NCBI GenBank assembly: GCA_947503115.1
Contig: CANNCS010000016.1
Span: 1-46,572 of the forward strand
DNA length: 46,572 bases
Source: an uncultured Marivita sp.
GTDB taxonomy: Bacteria > Pseudomonadota > Alphaproteobacteria > Rhodobacterales > Rhodobacteraceae
Reading direction: 5' to 3'
The position numbers and the translations under genes were made by a program. Below the pieces are notes generated by a model. It was not told the DNA's origin. It was given only the letters and a program-made list of their open reading frames with translations, and ran no database searches. Position 1 is the stretch's first letter. Every line of letters starts with the position of its first letter. This document shows positions 1 to 8,557 of this stretch, in pieces.

Positions 1-430
<430 letters not shown>

Positions 431-434
431 GTCG

Positions 435-1520
435 ATGGCTTTGGACGTTGATCTGACCGTTCCCTTGGACGCCGGCATCTGGACAGACGGCGAACCACTG
501 GTCTGCTGTGCCGTTGTGCCCGAAGCACCAAACACTGCAACCTTCAGTTTTGTATCGCCCTCGGCAAAACAGTTTCGCTATGAACCCGGGCAGTTTCTGA
601 CGCTAGAATTGCCAGTGCCCGGAGGGACGTTGTGGAAAACCTACACGATTTCGTCCTCGCCCTCGCGCCCGCTGACCATTGCGGTGACGGTCAAGGCCCA
701 ACCGGGCAGCGTTGGCACCCGCTGGATGCTGGATCACCTAACCCCGGGAATGCAGATCAAGGCGATGGGACCTGCAGGCATTTTCACGTTGCCCCGCGCG
801 ACCACAAAAAAATTCCTGTTTATCTCTGCCGGGTCGGGCATCACGCCATCTCTGTCGATGACGACTTACCTGTATGATCGAGGCACTGACATTGACGTTG
901 TGTTCGTCAACTGCGCACAGCGCCCGCAGGACATCATCTGCCGCCAGCGGCTCGAGCAGATGGCAAGCCGGGTACCGTCGATTAAACTGTTCTTCATTGT
1001 GGAGGAAGACGACCCGTATCGTGTCTGGACTGGGCTTCGAGGACGGTTGAACCAGTTGATGATCGGTCTCATAGCGGGCGACTATCTGGATCGCGAGATC
1101 TACTGCTGTGGTCCAGAGCCCTTCATGGACGCCGTTCGCGACATGTTGATTGGTCTGGGCTACGACATGGAACGATACCATCAGGAAAGCTTTGTCGCGC
1201 CGGTCAAGAAAGAAGAGCAGCTACCCGAGCACGACGATGTCGTCCCAGATGACAGCGCCACGGCCAGCGTTTCCTTTGCCCGGTCCAATGTAATGGAGGA
1301 CTGCCATGAGACCGATACGGTTCTGGCCGTCGCTCGTGGTTCCGGGATCGTCATCCCGTCCGGCTGCACCTTTGGCGTCTGCGGCACCTGCAAGATCCGT
1401 AAAACCGCCGGAGAGGTACACATGGTTCACAATGGCGGTATCTCGGAAGAGGATATCGACGAAGGCTATATCCTTGCCTGTTGTTCGAAACCCATCGGGG
1501 CGGTCGAAGTCGACTTTTGA
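435..1520 (+). CDS. Hybrid flavin/[2Fe-2S] reductase, partner of the Rieske oxygenase (GbcB-like)
   Basis: A 361-residue electron-transfer protein of the phthalate-dioxygenase-reductase/GbcB type. An FAD/FMN-binding barrel comes first (YEPGQF near residue 50, WKTYTISSS near 75). The nucleotide-binding domain follows (FISAGSGITPS near 130, EIYCCGPEPFM near 220). A plant-type ferredoxin domain is at the C-terminus with ligands C311, C316, C319 and C349. It should pass electrons from NAD(P)H to the Rieske protein encoded just upstream. I chose the ATG at 435 because it starts 4 bases after the oxygenase stop; an in-frame upstream GTG at 390 would overlap the oxygenase by 41 bases. Function as a reductase is secure; the precise oxidised substrate is not. 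Confidence 0.88.
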   Translation: MALDVDLTVPLDAGIWTDGEPLVCCAVVPEAPNTATFSFVSPSAKQFRYEPGQFLTLELPVPGGTLWKTYTISSSPSRPLTIAVTVKAQPGSVGTRWMLDHLTPGMQIKAMGPAGIFTLPRATTKKFLFISAGSGITPSLSMTTYLYDRGTDIDVVFVNCAQRPQDIICRQRLEQMASRVPSIKLFFIVEEDDPYRVWTGLRGRLNQLMIGLIAGDYLDREIYCCGPEPFMDAVRDMLIGLGYDMERYHQESFVAPVKKEEQLPEHDDVVPDDSATASVSFARSNVMEDCHETDTVLAVARGSGIVIPSGCTFGVCGTCKIRKTAGEVHMVHNGGISEEDIDEGYILACCSKPIGAVEVDF

Positions 1521-1678
1521 CCGGGCCACTGGGGAGCGCAATCTTTGGCCAGACCCGCTCTGCGTTGTGTTTTGCACGCCAATAGTTACGAAGAGTGACT
1601 CGCGAGCTTCTCAAAAAACGCAATCACCCGCCGCCGGAATTCCGACAGCGGGTGAGCCAATGTCTAAACAATCTGTTG

Positions 1679-2365
1679 TCAGGTGACAGAGACCGTCAAA
1701 CTACCCAGGCCGTCGATGCTTAAAACCATCGTGTCCCCCTTAACGACCGGGCCTACGCCGGACGGAGTACCGGAAAGAATGATATCACCGGGGGCAAGTT
1801 CGAAATACTCGGATAGGTAGGAAATCATTTCTGGGACTTTCCAGATCATCTGGTTCAAGTCGCCTTCCTGCCGCAGCTCACCATTGACCGTAAGTTCCAC
1901 ACGCCCCTGATCGAGATGGCCCACCTCGTCTACAGTGTGAATTGGACCGCACGGAGCGGATTGTTCGAACGCTTTGCCGATTTCCCAAGGGCGCCCTGCC
2001 TTCTTGGCGATTCCCTGCAAGTCTCGGCGCGTCATGTCCAGTGCGAGACCGTAGCCGAAGACATGGTCCAGCGCGGACGACAAAGGAATATTCGTCCCAC
2101 CGGTTTTGAGCGCCACCAACATCTCTGCCTCATGGTGCACATCCGATGTGTGCGGAGGATAAGGAAACGCGTCGGACGTATTAAGGTTGTTTGGGTTTTT
2201 CTGAAAGAAGAAAGGGTCTTCGCGATCGGGATCATGACCCATCTCAATGGCATGGGCCGCATAGTTCCGGCCGATGCAATAAATCCGGCGGACCGGGAAT
2301 AACGTATCCTGCCCGGCCACGGGAAGTGCCACAATAGGCGGCGTTTCGATTGCGTACTGGGTCAT
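1679..2365 (-). CDS. Fumarylacetoacetate hydrolase (FAH) family protein
   Basis: A 228-residue single-domain FAH protein. Visible family features are CIGRNYAAH (residues 30-38), the metal ligands E79 and E81 in HHEAEML with D110 in LALDMTRRD, and the C-terminal SGTPSGVGPV. Members hydrolyse or decarboxylate ring-cleavage products such as fumarylpyruvate, acylpyruvates and 2-oxohept-3-enedioate. The length and N-terminus resemble fumarylpyruvate/acylpyruvate hydrolases, but specificity cannot be assigned. The start ATG (complement of 2363-2365) has a GGAGAA ribosome site. It is divergent from the GntR regulator, with a 179-base shared intergenic region that probably carries both promoters. Confidence 0.85.
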   Translation of the reverse strand: MTQYAIETPPIVALPVAGQDTLFPVRRIYCIGRNYAAHAIEMGHDPDREDPFFFQKNPNNLNTSDAFPYPPHTSDVHHEAEMLVALKTGGTNIPLSSALDHVFGYGLALDMTRRDLQGIAKKAGRPWEIGKAFEQSAPCGPIHTVDEVGHLDQGRVELTVNGELRQEGDLNQMIWKVPEMISYLSEYFELAPGDIILSGTPSGVGPVVKGDTMVLSIDGLGSLTVSVT

Positions 2366-2544
2366 GAAGTTCTCCGGATTTTTTCAAGCTAAAGGTGGAT
2401 TAACTCAGCGCTGTGCACAAATCAATTCAAGACCATCCAAAAAAATGCAAGAAAAATCATTGATTGATCACCCAATTTAGGCATAGCCTCGCAGTTATCC
2501 GCGCTATTTTGCGGAAATAGGTTGACCAATGTGAGGTCCAATTC
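2366..2544. promoter_or_regulatory. Divergent intergenic region FAH gene / GntR regulator
   Basis: This 179-base AT-rich gap separates the leftward FAH gene from the rightward GntR gene. It contains the near-palindrome TGATTGATCA (2461-2470) and, just before the regulator's start codon, GACC-N7-GGTC (2524-2538). Either could be an operator for the FadR-type regulator, which usually binds short inverted repeats next to its own gene. This is inference from position and symmetry only; no -10/-35 pair stands out. Confidence 0.4.
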
Positions 2545-3234
2545 ATGCTGATGAACTCTGTCACGGTCGATGCGGATGACGTCGTTTCAAAGCTGCGGTC
2601 TTACATCACCGAAGGTGGATACAAGCCCGGTGACCGGCTTGAATCTGAGCGCGATCTGATTGTCCGTTTGGATGTGACACGCGCCCGCCTCCGCAAAGCA
2701 TTGGACAGCCTTGAACATGAAGGCGTGATTTGGCGGCACGTTGGCAAGGGTACCTTTATCGCGTCGCCCAACGTTGCCTCCGGCCCCAGCAATCTTAAAC
2801 TGCTAAGCGAGCAGGTCACGCCAGTTCAACTGATGCGCGCCCGCGTGTCGCTAGAGCCAGCCATCGCACGAGAAGCAGCCCTGCACGCGTCGGAAGAGGC
2901 CGTGCGCCGATTGAAACATTCACGCGATCTGGCAACCGAAGCACCAAGCTGGGACGAGTACGAAGCACAAGACGACAATTTCCACCGGGTTCTGGCGGAA
3001 GCCACAGACAATGTGTTGCTGCTGTCGCTGTTTGATCACCTGAACGCAGTTCGACGCGCGGTTGCATGGAACATGGTCGTTCGTAGCTCGGTTCGACCAC
3101 CGCGCACGCATTCAAGCTTTGCCGAGCACGACACCATCGTTGCCGCAATTGTAGCACGCGACCCAAAGGCCGCCCATGACGCAATGCGCGCGCATCTCGG
3201 TTCAGTAACCGCGCGCCTGTTTGGGGAGGTTTGA
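2545..3234 (+). CDS. GntR family transcriptional regulator, FadR/FCD subfamily
   Basis: A 229-residue regulator. The N-terminal winged helix (residues 10-75) includes YKPGDRLESERDL and ends in VGKGTFIAS, typical of GntR. The C-terminal all-helical FCD ligand domain (about 95-225) carries the usual metal/ligand residues in DDNFH, FAEHD and MRAHL. FCD regulators normally sense an organic acid of the pathway they control and repress it. The gene sits between the FAH hydrolase and the ABC importer, on the same strand as the importer with an 82-base gap. It is therefore the likely local regulator of the catabolic locus. A second ATG at 2551 is possible as start. Confidence 0.87.
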   Translation: MLMNSVTVDADDVVSKLRSYITEGGYKPGDRLESERDLIVRLDVTRARLRKALDSLEHEGVIWRHVGKGTFIASPNVASGPSNLKLLSEQVTPVQLMRARVSLEPAIAREAALHASEEAVRRLKHSRDLATEAPSWDEYEAQDDNFHRVLAEATDNVLLLSLFDHLNAVRRAVAWNMVVRSSVRPPRTHSSFAEHDTIVAAIVARDPKAAHDAMRAHLGSVTARLFGEV

Positions 3235-3316
3235 CGACAAAAGAATAAATCGCGGGGAACAACGAAAACCAACACCCGCAATCACAACGATCAACACGAT
3301 CTCAGGGAGGAGACAC

Positions 3317-4294
3317 ATGTTTCGTTTTATCAAGGCAGCCGCAGTTGCGGCTCTCGTACTGCCCTCTGCAATCGGCCTAAGCGCCGGTCCGGCACAGGCT
3401 GAAAAAATCCGCATCGCGCTTGCGGAAACACCATCCGATGAACTTGCCGCATTCTTCGTGGCGCTGGATCGGGCCAAGGCCAACGGTCTTGACTACGAAT
3501 GGACTGCGTTCTCGGATGAAGAACTGGCAATTCAATCCGTTCTGAGCGGTCAGATGGACATCGGTTTCGGAACGCCCTACGCGGCCATGCAACGTTCCAA
3601 GGCGCCACTTCGGATCATCTTCCAGCTGTCCAAGCTCAAGTTTTTTCCGGTGACAACGACAAAGTACAGCTCTCTGGAAGACATGGACGGTGAGCCGATC
3701 CTTCTGCACTCTCGCGGTGGCGGCACAGACTCGATCGCAAATGTGATCGAAGACCGCGTCGGAATTACTTTTGGTGAGCGGTCATATGTGCCCGGTTCGT
3801 CCAACCGTGTTGCAGCACTTCTAGGCGGCCGTGCGGATGCCACCATCATCGACTTGTCCAACAAAAACAAATTGATGCGGAGCGAAGCTGGTTCAGACTT
3901 CAACGTACTCGAGATGTTCGAGGTTGAGGCCAGCGACGAAGCTCTTTTCGGCAACCTCAACTGGATTCAGGAAAACGAAAAAGACGTGTCGATCTTCGTG
4001 AACGCGTTGGTCAGCGTTTGGCAAGACATGGCCGAAGATCCGTCGATCATCCGTCGTGAAACCAACCCGGACGGTCCGATCGGCCAGCTTCCAGGCGAAA
4101 TTCTGGCTGAGCTTGACGGCTTCTACGCGGATGCGGTCGAAGGCGGTCTCTACGATCCGAATGGTGGCGGTCGCAAAGCAGCCATGGCCGATATGGAATG
4201 GTACTCGGCCGCGGGCCAGCTGGAAGGGTCGCCCGACGAATTGAACATCGAAGACTTCTGGTATCTCGCCCCGCTTGATGCCGCGATGAAGTAA
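3317..4294 (+). CDS. ABC transporter periplasmic substrate-binding protein (SsuA/TauA/NMT1-like)
   Basis: A 325-residue secreted protein with an N-terminal Sec signal peptide (hydrophobic residues 7-20, cleavage probably after AQA at about residue 28). The mature part begins EKIRIALAETPS and has the type II binding-protein pattern of the nitrate/sulfonate/thiamine-precursor family (SVLSGQMDIGFG, VAALLGGRADATIID). The start at 3317 is chosen for its strong GGGAGGAG site at 3305-3312 and because it gives a complete signal peptide. It is followed by a perfect 11-bp stem-loop, then permease, ATPase and a second permease. Ligand unknown; the context suggests a carboxylated organic compound. Confidence 0.88.
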   Translation: MFRFIKAAAVAALVLPSAIGLSAGPAQAEKIRIALAETPSDELAAFFVALDRAKANGLDYEWTAFSDEELAIQSVLSGQMDIGFGTPYAAMQRSKAPLRIIFQLSKLKFFPVTTTKYSSLEDMDGEPILLHSRGGGTDSIANVIEDRVGITFGERSYVPGSSNRVAALLGGRADATIIDLSNKNKLMRSEAGSDFNVLEMFEVEASDEALFGNLNWIQENEKDVSIFVNALVSVWQDMAEDPSIIRRETNPDGPIGQLPGEILAELDGFYADAVEGGLYDPNGGGRKAAMADMEWYSAAGQLEGSPDELNIEDFWYLAPLDAAMK

Positions 4295-4305
4295 GTCTTT
4301 GCGCT

Positions 4306-4334
4306 GCCGCTGCGCGATCCAAACGCGCAGCGGC
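4306..4334 (+). other. Stem-loop after the ABC binding-protein gene
   Basis: A perfect 11-bp inverted repeat (GCCGCTGCGCG at 4306-4316 against 4324-4334) with a 7-base loop starts 12 bases after the binding-protein stop and lies ahead of the first permease. It is followed by TTCTTATC rather than a clean T-run. It may be a leaky terminator or, more likely, an RNA-stabilising structure that raises binding-protein mRNA over the permease mRNA. Confidence 0.75.
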
Positions 4335-4367
4335 TTCTTATCATTGCAGTCCGAAAGACATCACCAA

Positions 4368-5129
4368 ATGCCAAACCGTGCCTTGCTTCTCAAACTGCTC
4401 TCTGCCGTGATCCTGTTCGGCGCGTGGGAGATCGCTGGCCGCGTGCCTGTGAGTTTCGCGTTCCCAACTTTCATAGAATCCATGAGCGCACTGATAGAGA
4501 TGACGCTCAACGGCATGATCTTCGAAGCTTATGCCGAAACACTCAAACCACTTGCGATTGGTGTCGCCATTTCTGCCGTTTTGGGCATCGCCGTAGGCCT
4601 GTGGGTCGGGCTGAGCAACACCTTCGACTGGCTGTTTTCGCCAATCTTCATCGTTATGCAAGCTGCCCCCTTGGCTGCGCTGATCCCGCTTCTTGTTCTC
4701 GCCTACGGCATTGGCCTGACATCAAAAGTTCTAGTGGTGTGCATTATGGCGATGCCTGTGATTGTGTTGAACACCAGCGGAGCTGTCCGTAACACGCCTG
4801 AATCGTTCAAGGAAATGGGTCGCTCATTTCTTGCGTCGGAATTTTCCATCATCCTTCGCATCGTCATTCCCGCCGCATCCCCTGTGATCTTTGCCGGCCT
4901 GCGCCTTGGGATCTCGGCCGGGTTCATCGGTGCGATCCTGTCAGAACTGAAAATCACACCTACGGGTGTTGGCGACATCATTACTTATAGCCGCTCCATC
5001 GCGGATTACCCCAGCATGTACGCCGCCATCTTCTCGATCATCCTGCTTGCCGTGCTGTTTTTGAACCTGCTCGAAAAGATCGAGATCACCCTCTTCAAAG
5101 GAAACCAACGTGACTATGTCTCCAACTAA
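4368..5129 (+). CDS. ABC transporter permease 1 (SsuC/TauC-like)
   Basis: A 253-residue inner-membrane protein with about six hydrophobic segments and the BPD_transp_1 fold. The ATPase-coupling region is recognisable around residues 140-185 (NTSGAVRNTPESFKEMGRS), the EAA-type loop of sulfonate/nitrate importers. The start at 4368 (MPNRALLLKLL) is preferred over an upstream in-frame ATG because that one would read through the stem-loop. Its last 20 bases overlap the ATPase gene. A second, different permease follows the ATPase, so the channel is probably a heterodimer. Confidence 0.87.
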   Translation: MPNRALLLKLLSAVILFGAWEIAGRVPVSFAFPTFIESMSALIEMTLNGMIFEAYAETLKPLAIGVAISAVLGIAVGLWVGLSNTFDWLFSPIFIVMQAAPLAALIPLLVLAYGIGLTSKVLVVCIMAMPVIVLNTSGAVRNTPESFKEMGRSFLASEFSIILRIVIPAASPVIFAGLRLGISAGFIGAILSELKITPTGVGDIITYSRSIADYPSMYAAIFSIILLAVLFLNLLEKIEITLFKGNQRDYVSN

Positions 5130-5916
5130 AGAAACGATCACGCCAGTCGCAGCAGCCGGGTTTGAAAGCGCGGTTTCCGCCCGGAACATCTCGAAGAACT
5201 ATGGAAACGTTGAGGCGCTTCGAGACATGTCGCTGGAATTCCCGCGCGGGCAACTGACCTCGCTTTTGGGCCCATCTGGCTGTGGCAAGACGACCTTGCT
5301 CAAGATCATTGCCGGTTTGCTCGAACCCACCTCGGGCGAGGTTGAGGTGAACGGCCAAAAGGTCACCGGCCCCGGCCCCGACCGCGCCTTCGTCTTTCAG
5401 GACTTCGCGCTACTGCCCTGGGCCACGGTTCTGCGTAACGTTGCGTTCGGCCTCGAAATGCGTGGCGTGGCTCCTTCGGAACGTGAAGCCCGCGCTGAGA
5501 AGTACATCAAAGAAGTTGGCCTTGCCGGATTTGAACACAGTTATCCGCACGAATTGTCCGGTGGCATGCGCCAACGGGTTGGCCTGGCTCGGGCGCTGGC
5601 GGTGGATGCGCAGGTTTTGTTAATGGACGAACCGTTCTCAGCCGTTGACGAACAAACCCGCCGCAAGTTTCAGGAGGATCTTCTGCAACTTGTTCAGAAC
5701 GAAAACAAAACCTTCATTTTCGTGACTCACTCTATCGAAGAGGCGGTTTACGTTTCCGACCAAATTGCGATCTTGTTGCCGCGTCCAAGCCGCGTATCCG
5801 AAATTATCCGCCCTTCGAGCTTCAGGAACAAAGGCGTCGACAACATCCGGCGTTATCCAGAGTACCTCGATATCGTCGACGAAATCTGGGCGTCGCTCAG
5901 AACCTACGTGGAATGA
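5110..5916 (+). CDS. ABC transporter ATP-binding protein (SsuB/TauB-like)
   Basis: A 268-residue nucleotide-binding subunit with all motifs intact: Walker A GPSGCGKTT (54-62), Q-loop Q97, signature LSGGM (149-153), Walker B LLMDE (170-174) and the H-loop in FVTHS. It powers the importer formed with the two flanking permeases. The GTG at 5110 is taken as start because AAAGGA at 5097-5102 is about 7 bases away; the ATG at 5116 would be 13 bases away. It overlaps permease 1 by 20 bases. The N-terminal 20 residues before the ABC domain are poorly conserved. Confidence 0.9.
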   Translation: MTMSPTKETITPVAAAGFESAVSARNISKNYGNVEALRDMSLEFPRGQLTSLLGPSGCGKTTLLKIIAGLLEPTSGEVEVNGQKVTGPGPDRAFVFQDFALLPWATVLRNVAFGLEMRGVAPSEREARAEKYIKEVGLAGFEHSYPHELSGGMRQRVGLARALAVDAQVLLMDEPFSAVDEQTRRKFQEDLLQLVQNENKTFIFVTHSIEEAVYVSDQIAILLPRPSRVSEIIRPSSFRNKGVDNIRRYPEYLDIVDEIWASLRTYVE

Positions 5917-5926
5917 GGCGCGCACT

Positions 5927-6679
5927 ATGACAATGTTTGGATACCGTCTTCCCGGGATGTCATCACTCTTGCTCTGGGGACTACTTTGGGAAATCGTCGG
6001 TCAAGGCGGCCTGACCTTCTTCGTCCCACCGCTAAGCGAAGTACTAGGCACACTGTTTGAAATACTGGGCACAACAGCGTTTCAGAAGGCCCTGTTCGAG
6101 ACCGCTTACGCTTTCTTGGCCGGGGTGTTTTTCGCCATCGCAATCGGCATCCCCACAGGCATCCTAATGGGCAAAAGCCGGCTTCTGGATGAACTGCTGT
6201 TGCCTTGGGTCAACGTGTTCCTAAGCGCACCTTTGACCGCGCTTGTACCGGTTCTGATGGTGCTTTTCGGGTTCGGCATGAAATCGATCATCATCACCAC
6301 CACACTTTTCGCAATCTGGATCATTATCCTGAATTCGCGCGCTGGGGTACGACAGATCAACAAATCACTGGTCGAAATGGCGCACAGTTTTGGCGCGTCC
6401 CCCACGGATGCGTTCTTCAAGATCTACTTCTGGGCGGCTTTGCCAGAGATCCTTGGTGGCGTCCGGATCGGCATCATCCGGGCGGTCAAAGGTGTGATCA
6501 TCGGACAGCTTCTTATCTCCATTGTGGGTTTTGGTGCGCTGTTCGAACTCTACTCGGCCAACTTTCTCATGGGTCATTTCTGGGCCGTGCTGATCGTACT
6601 TTTCGCATTGGCATTCTCGATCTCGGAATTCTTGGCCTATCTGGAACGACGCGTCTCTTACTACGCGGCAAAAAGATGA
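5927..6679 (+). CDS. ABC transporter permease 2 (SsuC/TauC-like)
   Basis: A 250-residue membrane protein with about six transmembrane segments, homologous in type to permease 1 but clearly not a recent duplicate. The coupling loop reads NSRAGVRQINKSLVEMAHSFGAS. The start at 5927 lies 10 bases after the ATPase stop. Sulfonate and nitrate importers of this family usually have a single permease gene forming a homodimer, so two permeases flanking one ATPase is less common. It is followed after 22 bases by the decarboxylase-like gene, which is probably co-transcribed. Confidence 0.87.
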   Translation: MTMFGYRLPGMSSLLLWGLLWEIVGQGGLTFFVPPLSEVLGTLFEILGTTAFQKALFETAYAFLAGVFFAIAIGIPTGILMGKSRLLDELLLPWVNVFLSAPLTALVPVLMVLFGFGMKSIIITTTLFAIWIIILNSRAGVRQINKSLVEMAHSFGASPTDAFFKIYFWAALPEILGGVRIGIIRAVKGVIIGQLLISIVGFGALFELYSANFLMGHFWAVLIVLFALAFSISEFLAYLERRVSYYAAKR

Positions 6680-6701
6680 TGAGATTGGAGGCATAAAGCG
6701 C

Positions 6702-7694
6702 GTGAGTCATTTGAAGCTGACACTGGCCACCTGGGATCACGATCGCATCATGGCTCTGCATGATGGGCGTGTGACGGTGCCCGGTGTCACGCTCGAAAGC
6801 CACATCCACCCGACATCCAAGCTGTTCCCCTGGGCCGTTCAAGAGGCACGGTTCGACATAACGGAAATGTCCGTGTCCAGTTATGTGCTTCAACTGTCCC
6901 GCGGCGGGTCGGACTACACGGCGATCCCAGCCTTCGTCAGCCGAGCATTCCGGCACAGCGGCTTCTTCGCCCGTGCCGGATCGGGCATCAAAAGCCCTGC
7001 CGATTTCGCAGGTCGCAAGATCGGCGTACCGGAATATCAGATGACAGCAGCTCTATGGATGAGGGGCATTCTGGCGGATGAATACGGCGTGGCCTGCGAC
7101 GATATCCACTGGCGGACTGGTGCCTTAGACGAAGGGGTGCGGCGCGAACGTCTGGAGTTGGCGTTGCCTAAAGGCATGATCGTCGAGCCCATAACCGAAG
7201 GTGACACGCTGCAAGATATGTTGTTGCGCGGTGAAATCGATGGATTGCTCGCCCCAAAACCCCCGCAGGCCTTTCTGGACGGCAACCCAGACCTTGTACG
7301 CCTGATCCCGGATTTCGAAAAAGCCGAACAAGCCTACCACGCCAAAACCGGTTTTTTTCCGATCATGCATCTGATTGGCATCCGAAAGCCCATCGCAGAC
7401 CAATATCCAGAGCTGCCCCGCGCTCTTTATGACGCCTTTGTTCAATCGCGGGATATTGCAATGGGACGGTTACGGTCGGTCTGGCTAGGCAATGCGAACC
7501 GCATGACTTTGCCTTGGCTCAACGCGGCCATGGAGCGGACACTGACCAATATGGGGCCGGACTATTGGAGCTATGGCTGCACTGCCAACATGGCCGAGAT
7601 TGATGCGATTTGCCGCTATTCTATCGATCAGCATCTGTCTGCGGCCACAGTCGCGCCCGAAGCTCTGTTTCACCCCTCGGTTTTGGACACATGA
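6702..7694 (+). CDS. 4,5-dihydroxyphthalate decarboxylase-family protein
   Basis: A 330-residue cytoplasmic protein (no signal peptide) with the Pht5-like pattern: an N-terminal LTLATWDHDRIMALHDGRVTV-type start, FDITEMSVSSYV, and KIGVPEYQMTAALWMRGIL near residue 110. The family has a periplasmic-binding-protein fold turned into a decarboxylase of dihydroxylated aromatic diacids. The start is a GTG at 6702 with GGAGG at 6687-6691. It sits between an ABC permease and a TauE-type permease in one run, so it could be the enzyme acting on the imported acid. A non-catalytic binding role cannot be excluded because the fold is shared with binding proteins. Confidence 0.75.
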   Translation: MSHLKLTLATWDHDRIMALHDGRVTVPGVTLESHIHPTSKLFPWAVQEARFDITEMSVSSYVLQLSRGGSDYTAIPAFVSRAFRHSGFFARAGSGIKSPADFAGRKIGVPEYQMTAALWMRGILADEYGVACDDIHWRTGALDEGVRRERLELALPKGMIVEPITEGDTLQDMLLRGEIDGLLAPKPPQAFLDGNPDLVRLIPDFEKAEQAYHAKTGFFPIMHLIGIRKPIADQYPELPRALYDAFVQSRDIAMGRLRSVWLGNANRMTLPWLNAAMERTLTNMGPDYWSYGCTANMAEIDAICRYSIDQHLSAATVAPEALFHPSVLDT

Positions 7695-7695
7695 G

Positions 7696-8481
7696 ATGAT
7701 GGAGATGTGGCATGCTGGATTGGGATGGCCGACTGCCGCAATACTACTGGCGGTCAGCTTTGCCAGTTCGTTCATAACCATTGCCTTTGGTATTGGGGGC
7801 GGTGCGGTGATGCTGGCAGTCTTAGCGACACTCTTGCCCGCGCCAGCCATCGTGCCGGTGCATGGCCTTGTACAGCTAGGGTCGAATGCCGGACGTGCTG
7901 CCATCATGACGCGGTACATGCGGTTCGATCTGCTTGGCCCCTTCGCCATCGGTGCACTGATCGGCATCCTGTTGGGTGGGTCGTTGGTGGTCCAACTCGA
8001 AGCGGGTTGGATACAGATCGGGGTCGGTCTTTTCATCCTGTGGTCCGTCGTGGCGAAACCCCCTGCCTTTCTACGCAAATCCGGCATGATCACTGGCGTG
8101 TTTTCTAGCTTTTTGACGATGTTCTTCGGTGGAACCGGACCGTTTGTTGCGACCTACATTAAGGCGCAAAATCTCGAACGACACGCCCATGTCGCCACTC
8201 ATGCAATGCTCATGACCTTGCAACATCTGCTCAAAACCGTGGCCTTCGGCATTCTGGGCTTTGCCTTCAGCATTTGGGCTGGGCTGATCTTGCTTCTGAT
8301 CGCCGCCGGAGTGCTGGGCACACTGGCGGGACGTGTCATGCTGGCCAAGATTGACGATCGGCGTTTTCGGATCGTGCTGAATGTCATTCTGAGCGTTTTG
8401 GCTGCGCGGCTGATCTACGCGGGGGCGAGCGACATCTTTTTTACGAATACGGCACAATTGCCGACTGGAGGACGTGACTAA
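7696..8481 (+). CDS. TauE/SafE family membrane permease
   Basis: A 261-residue protein with about eight hydrophobic segments. A glycine-rich segment near the start (ITIAFGIGGGAVMLA) and a second in the middle (MFFGGTGPFVA) are the paired repeats typical of the TauE/SafE (DUF81) family. Members export or import sulfite, sulfoacetate or other organic anions. The start ATG at 7696 begins one base after the decarboxylase stop, so the two are translationally coupled. Two further in-frame ATGs (7699, 7705) are possible. Its substrate is unknown; anion export from the catabolic pathway is one reading. Confidence 0.82.
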   Translation: MMEMWHAGLGWPTAAILLAVSFASSFITIAFGIGGGAVMLAVLATLLPAPAIVPVHGLVQLGSNAGRAAIMTRYMRFDLLGPFAIGALIGILLGGSLVVQLEAGWIQIGVGLFILWSVVAKPPAFLRKSGMITGVFSSFLTMFFGGTGPFVATYIKAQNLERHAHVATHAMLMTLQHLLKTVAFGILGFAFSIWAGLILLLIAAGVLGTLAGRVMLAKIDDRRFRIVLNVILSVLAARLIYAGASDIFFTNTAQLPTGGRD

Positions 8482-8509
8482 CCCGCAAAGCACAGCGCAC
8501 CTTTGCGGG
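8482..8509 (+). other. Stem-loop between TauE-type permease and TctC
   Basis: A perfect 9-bp inverted repeat (CCCGCAAAG at 8482-8490 against 8501-8509, 10-base loop) begins immediately after the permease stop. No T-run follows. It may mark the 3' end of the ABC-importer message by processing, or be a partial terminator ahead of the TctC gene at 8558. Confidence 0.65.
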
Positions 8510-8557
8510 CGACCATCATAAGCGCGTGTGAACTTGAACATGAAACGGGAGGAAACC

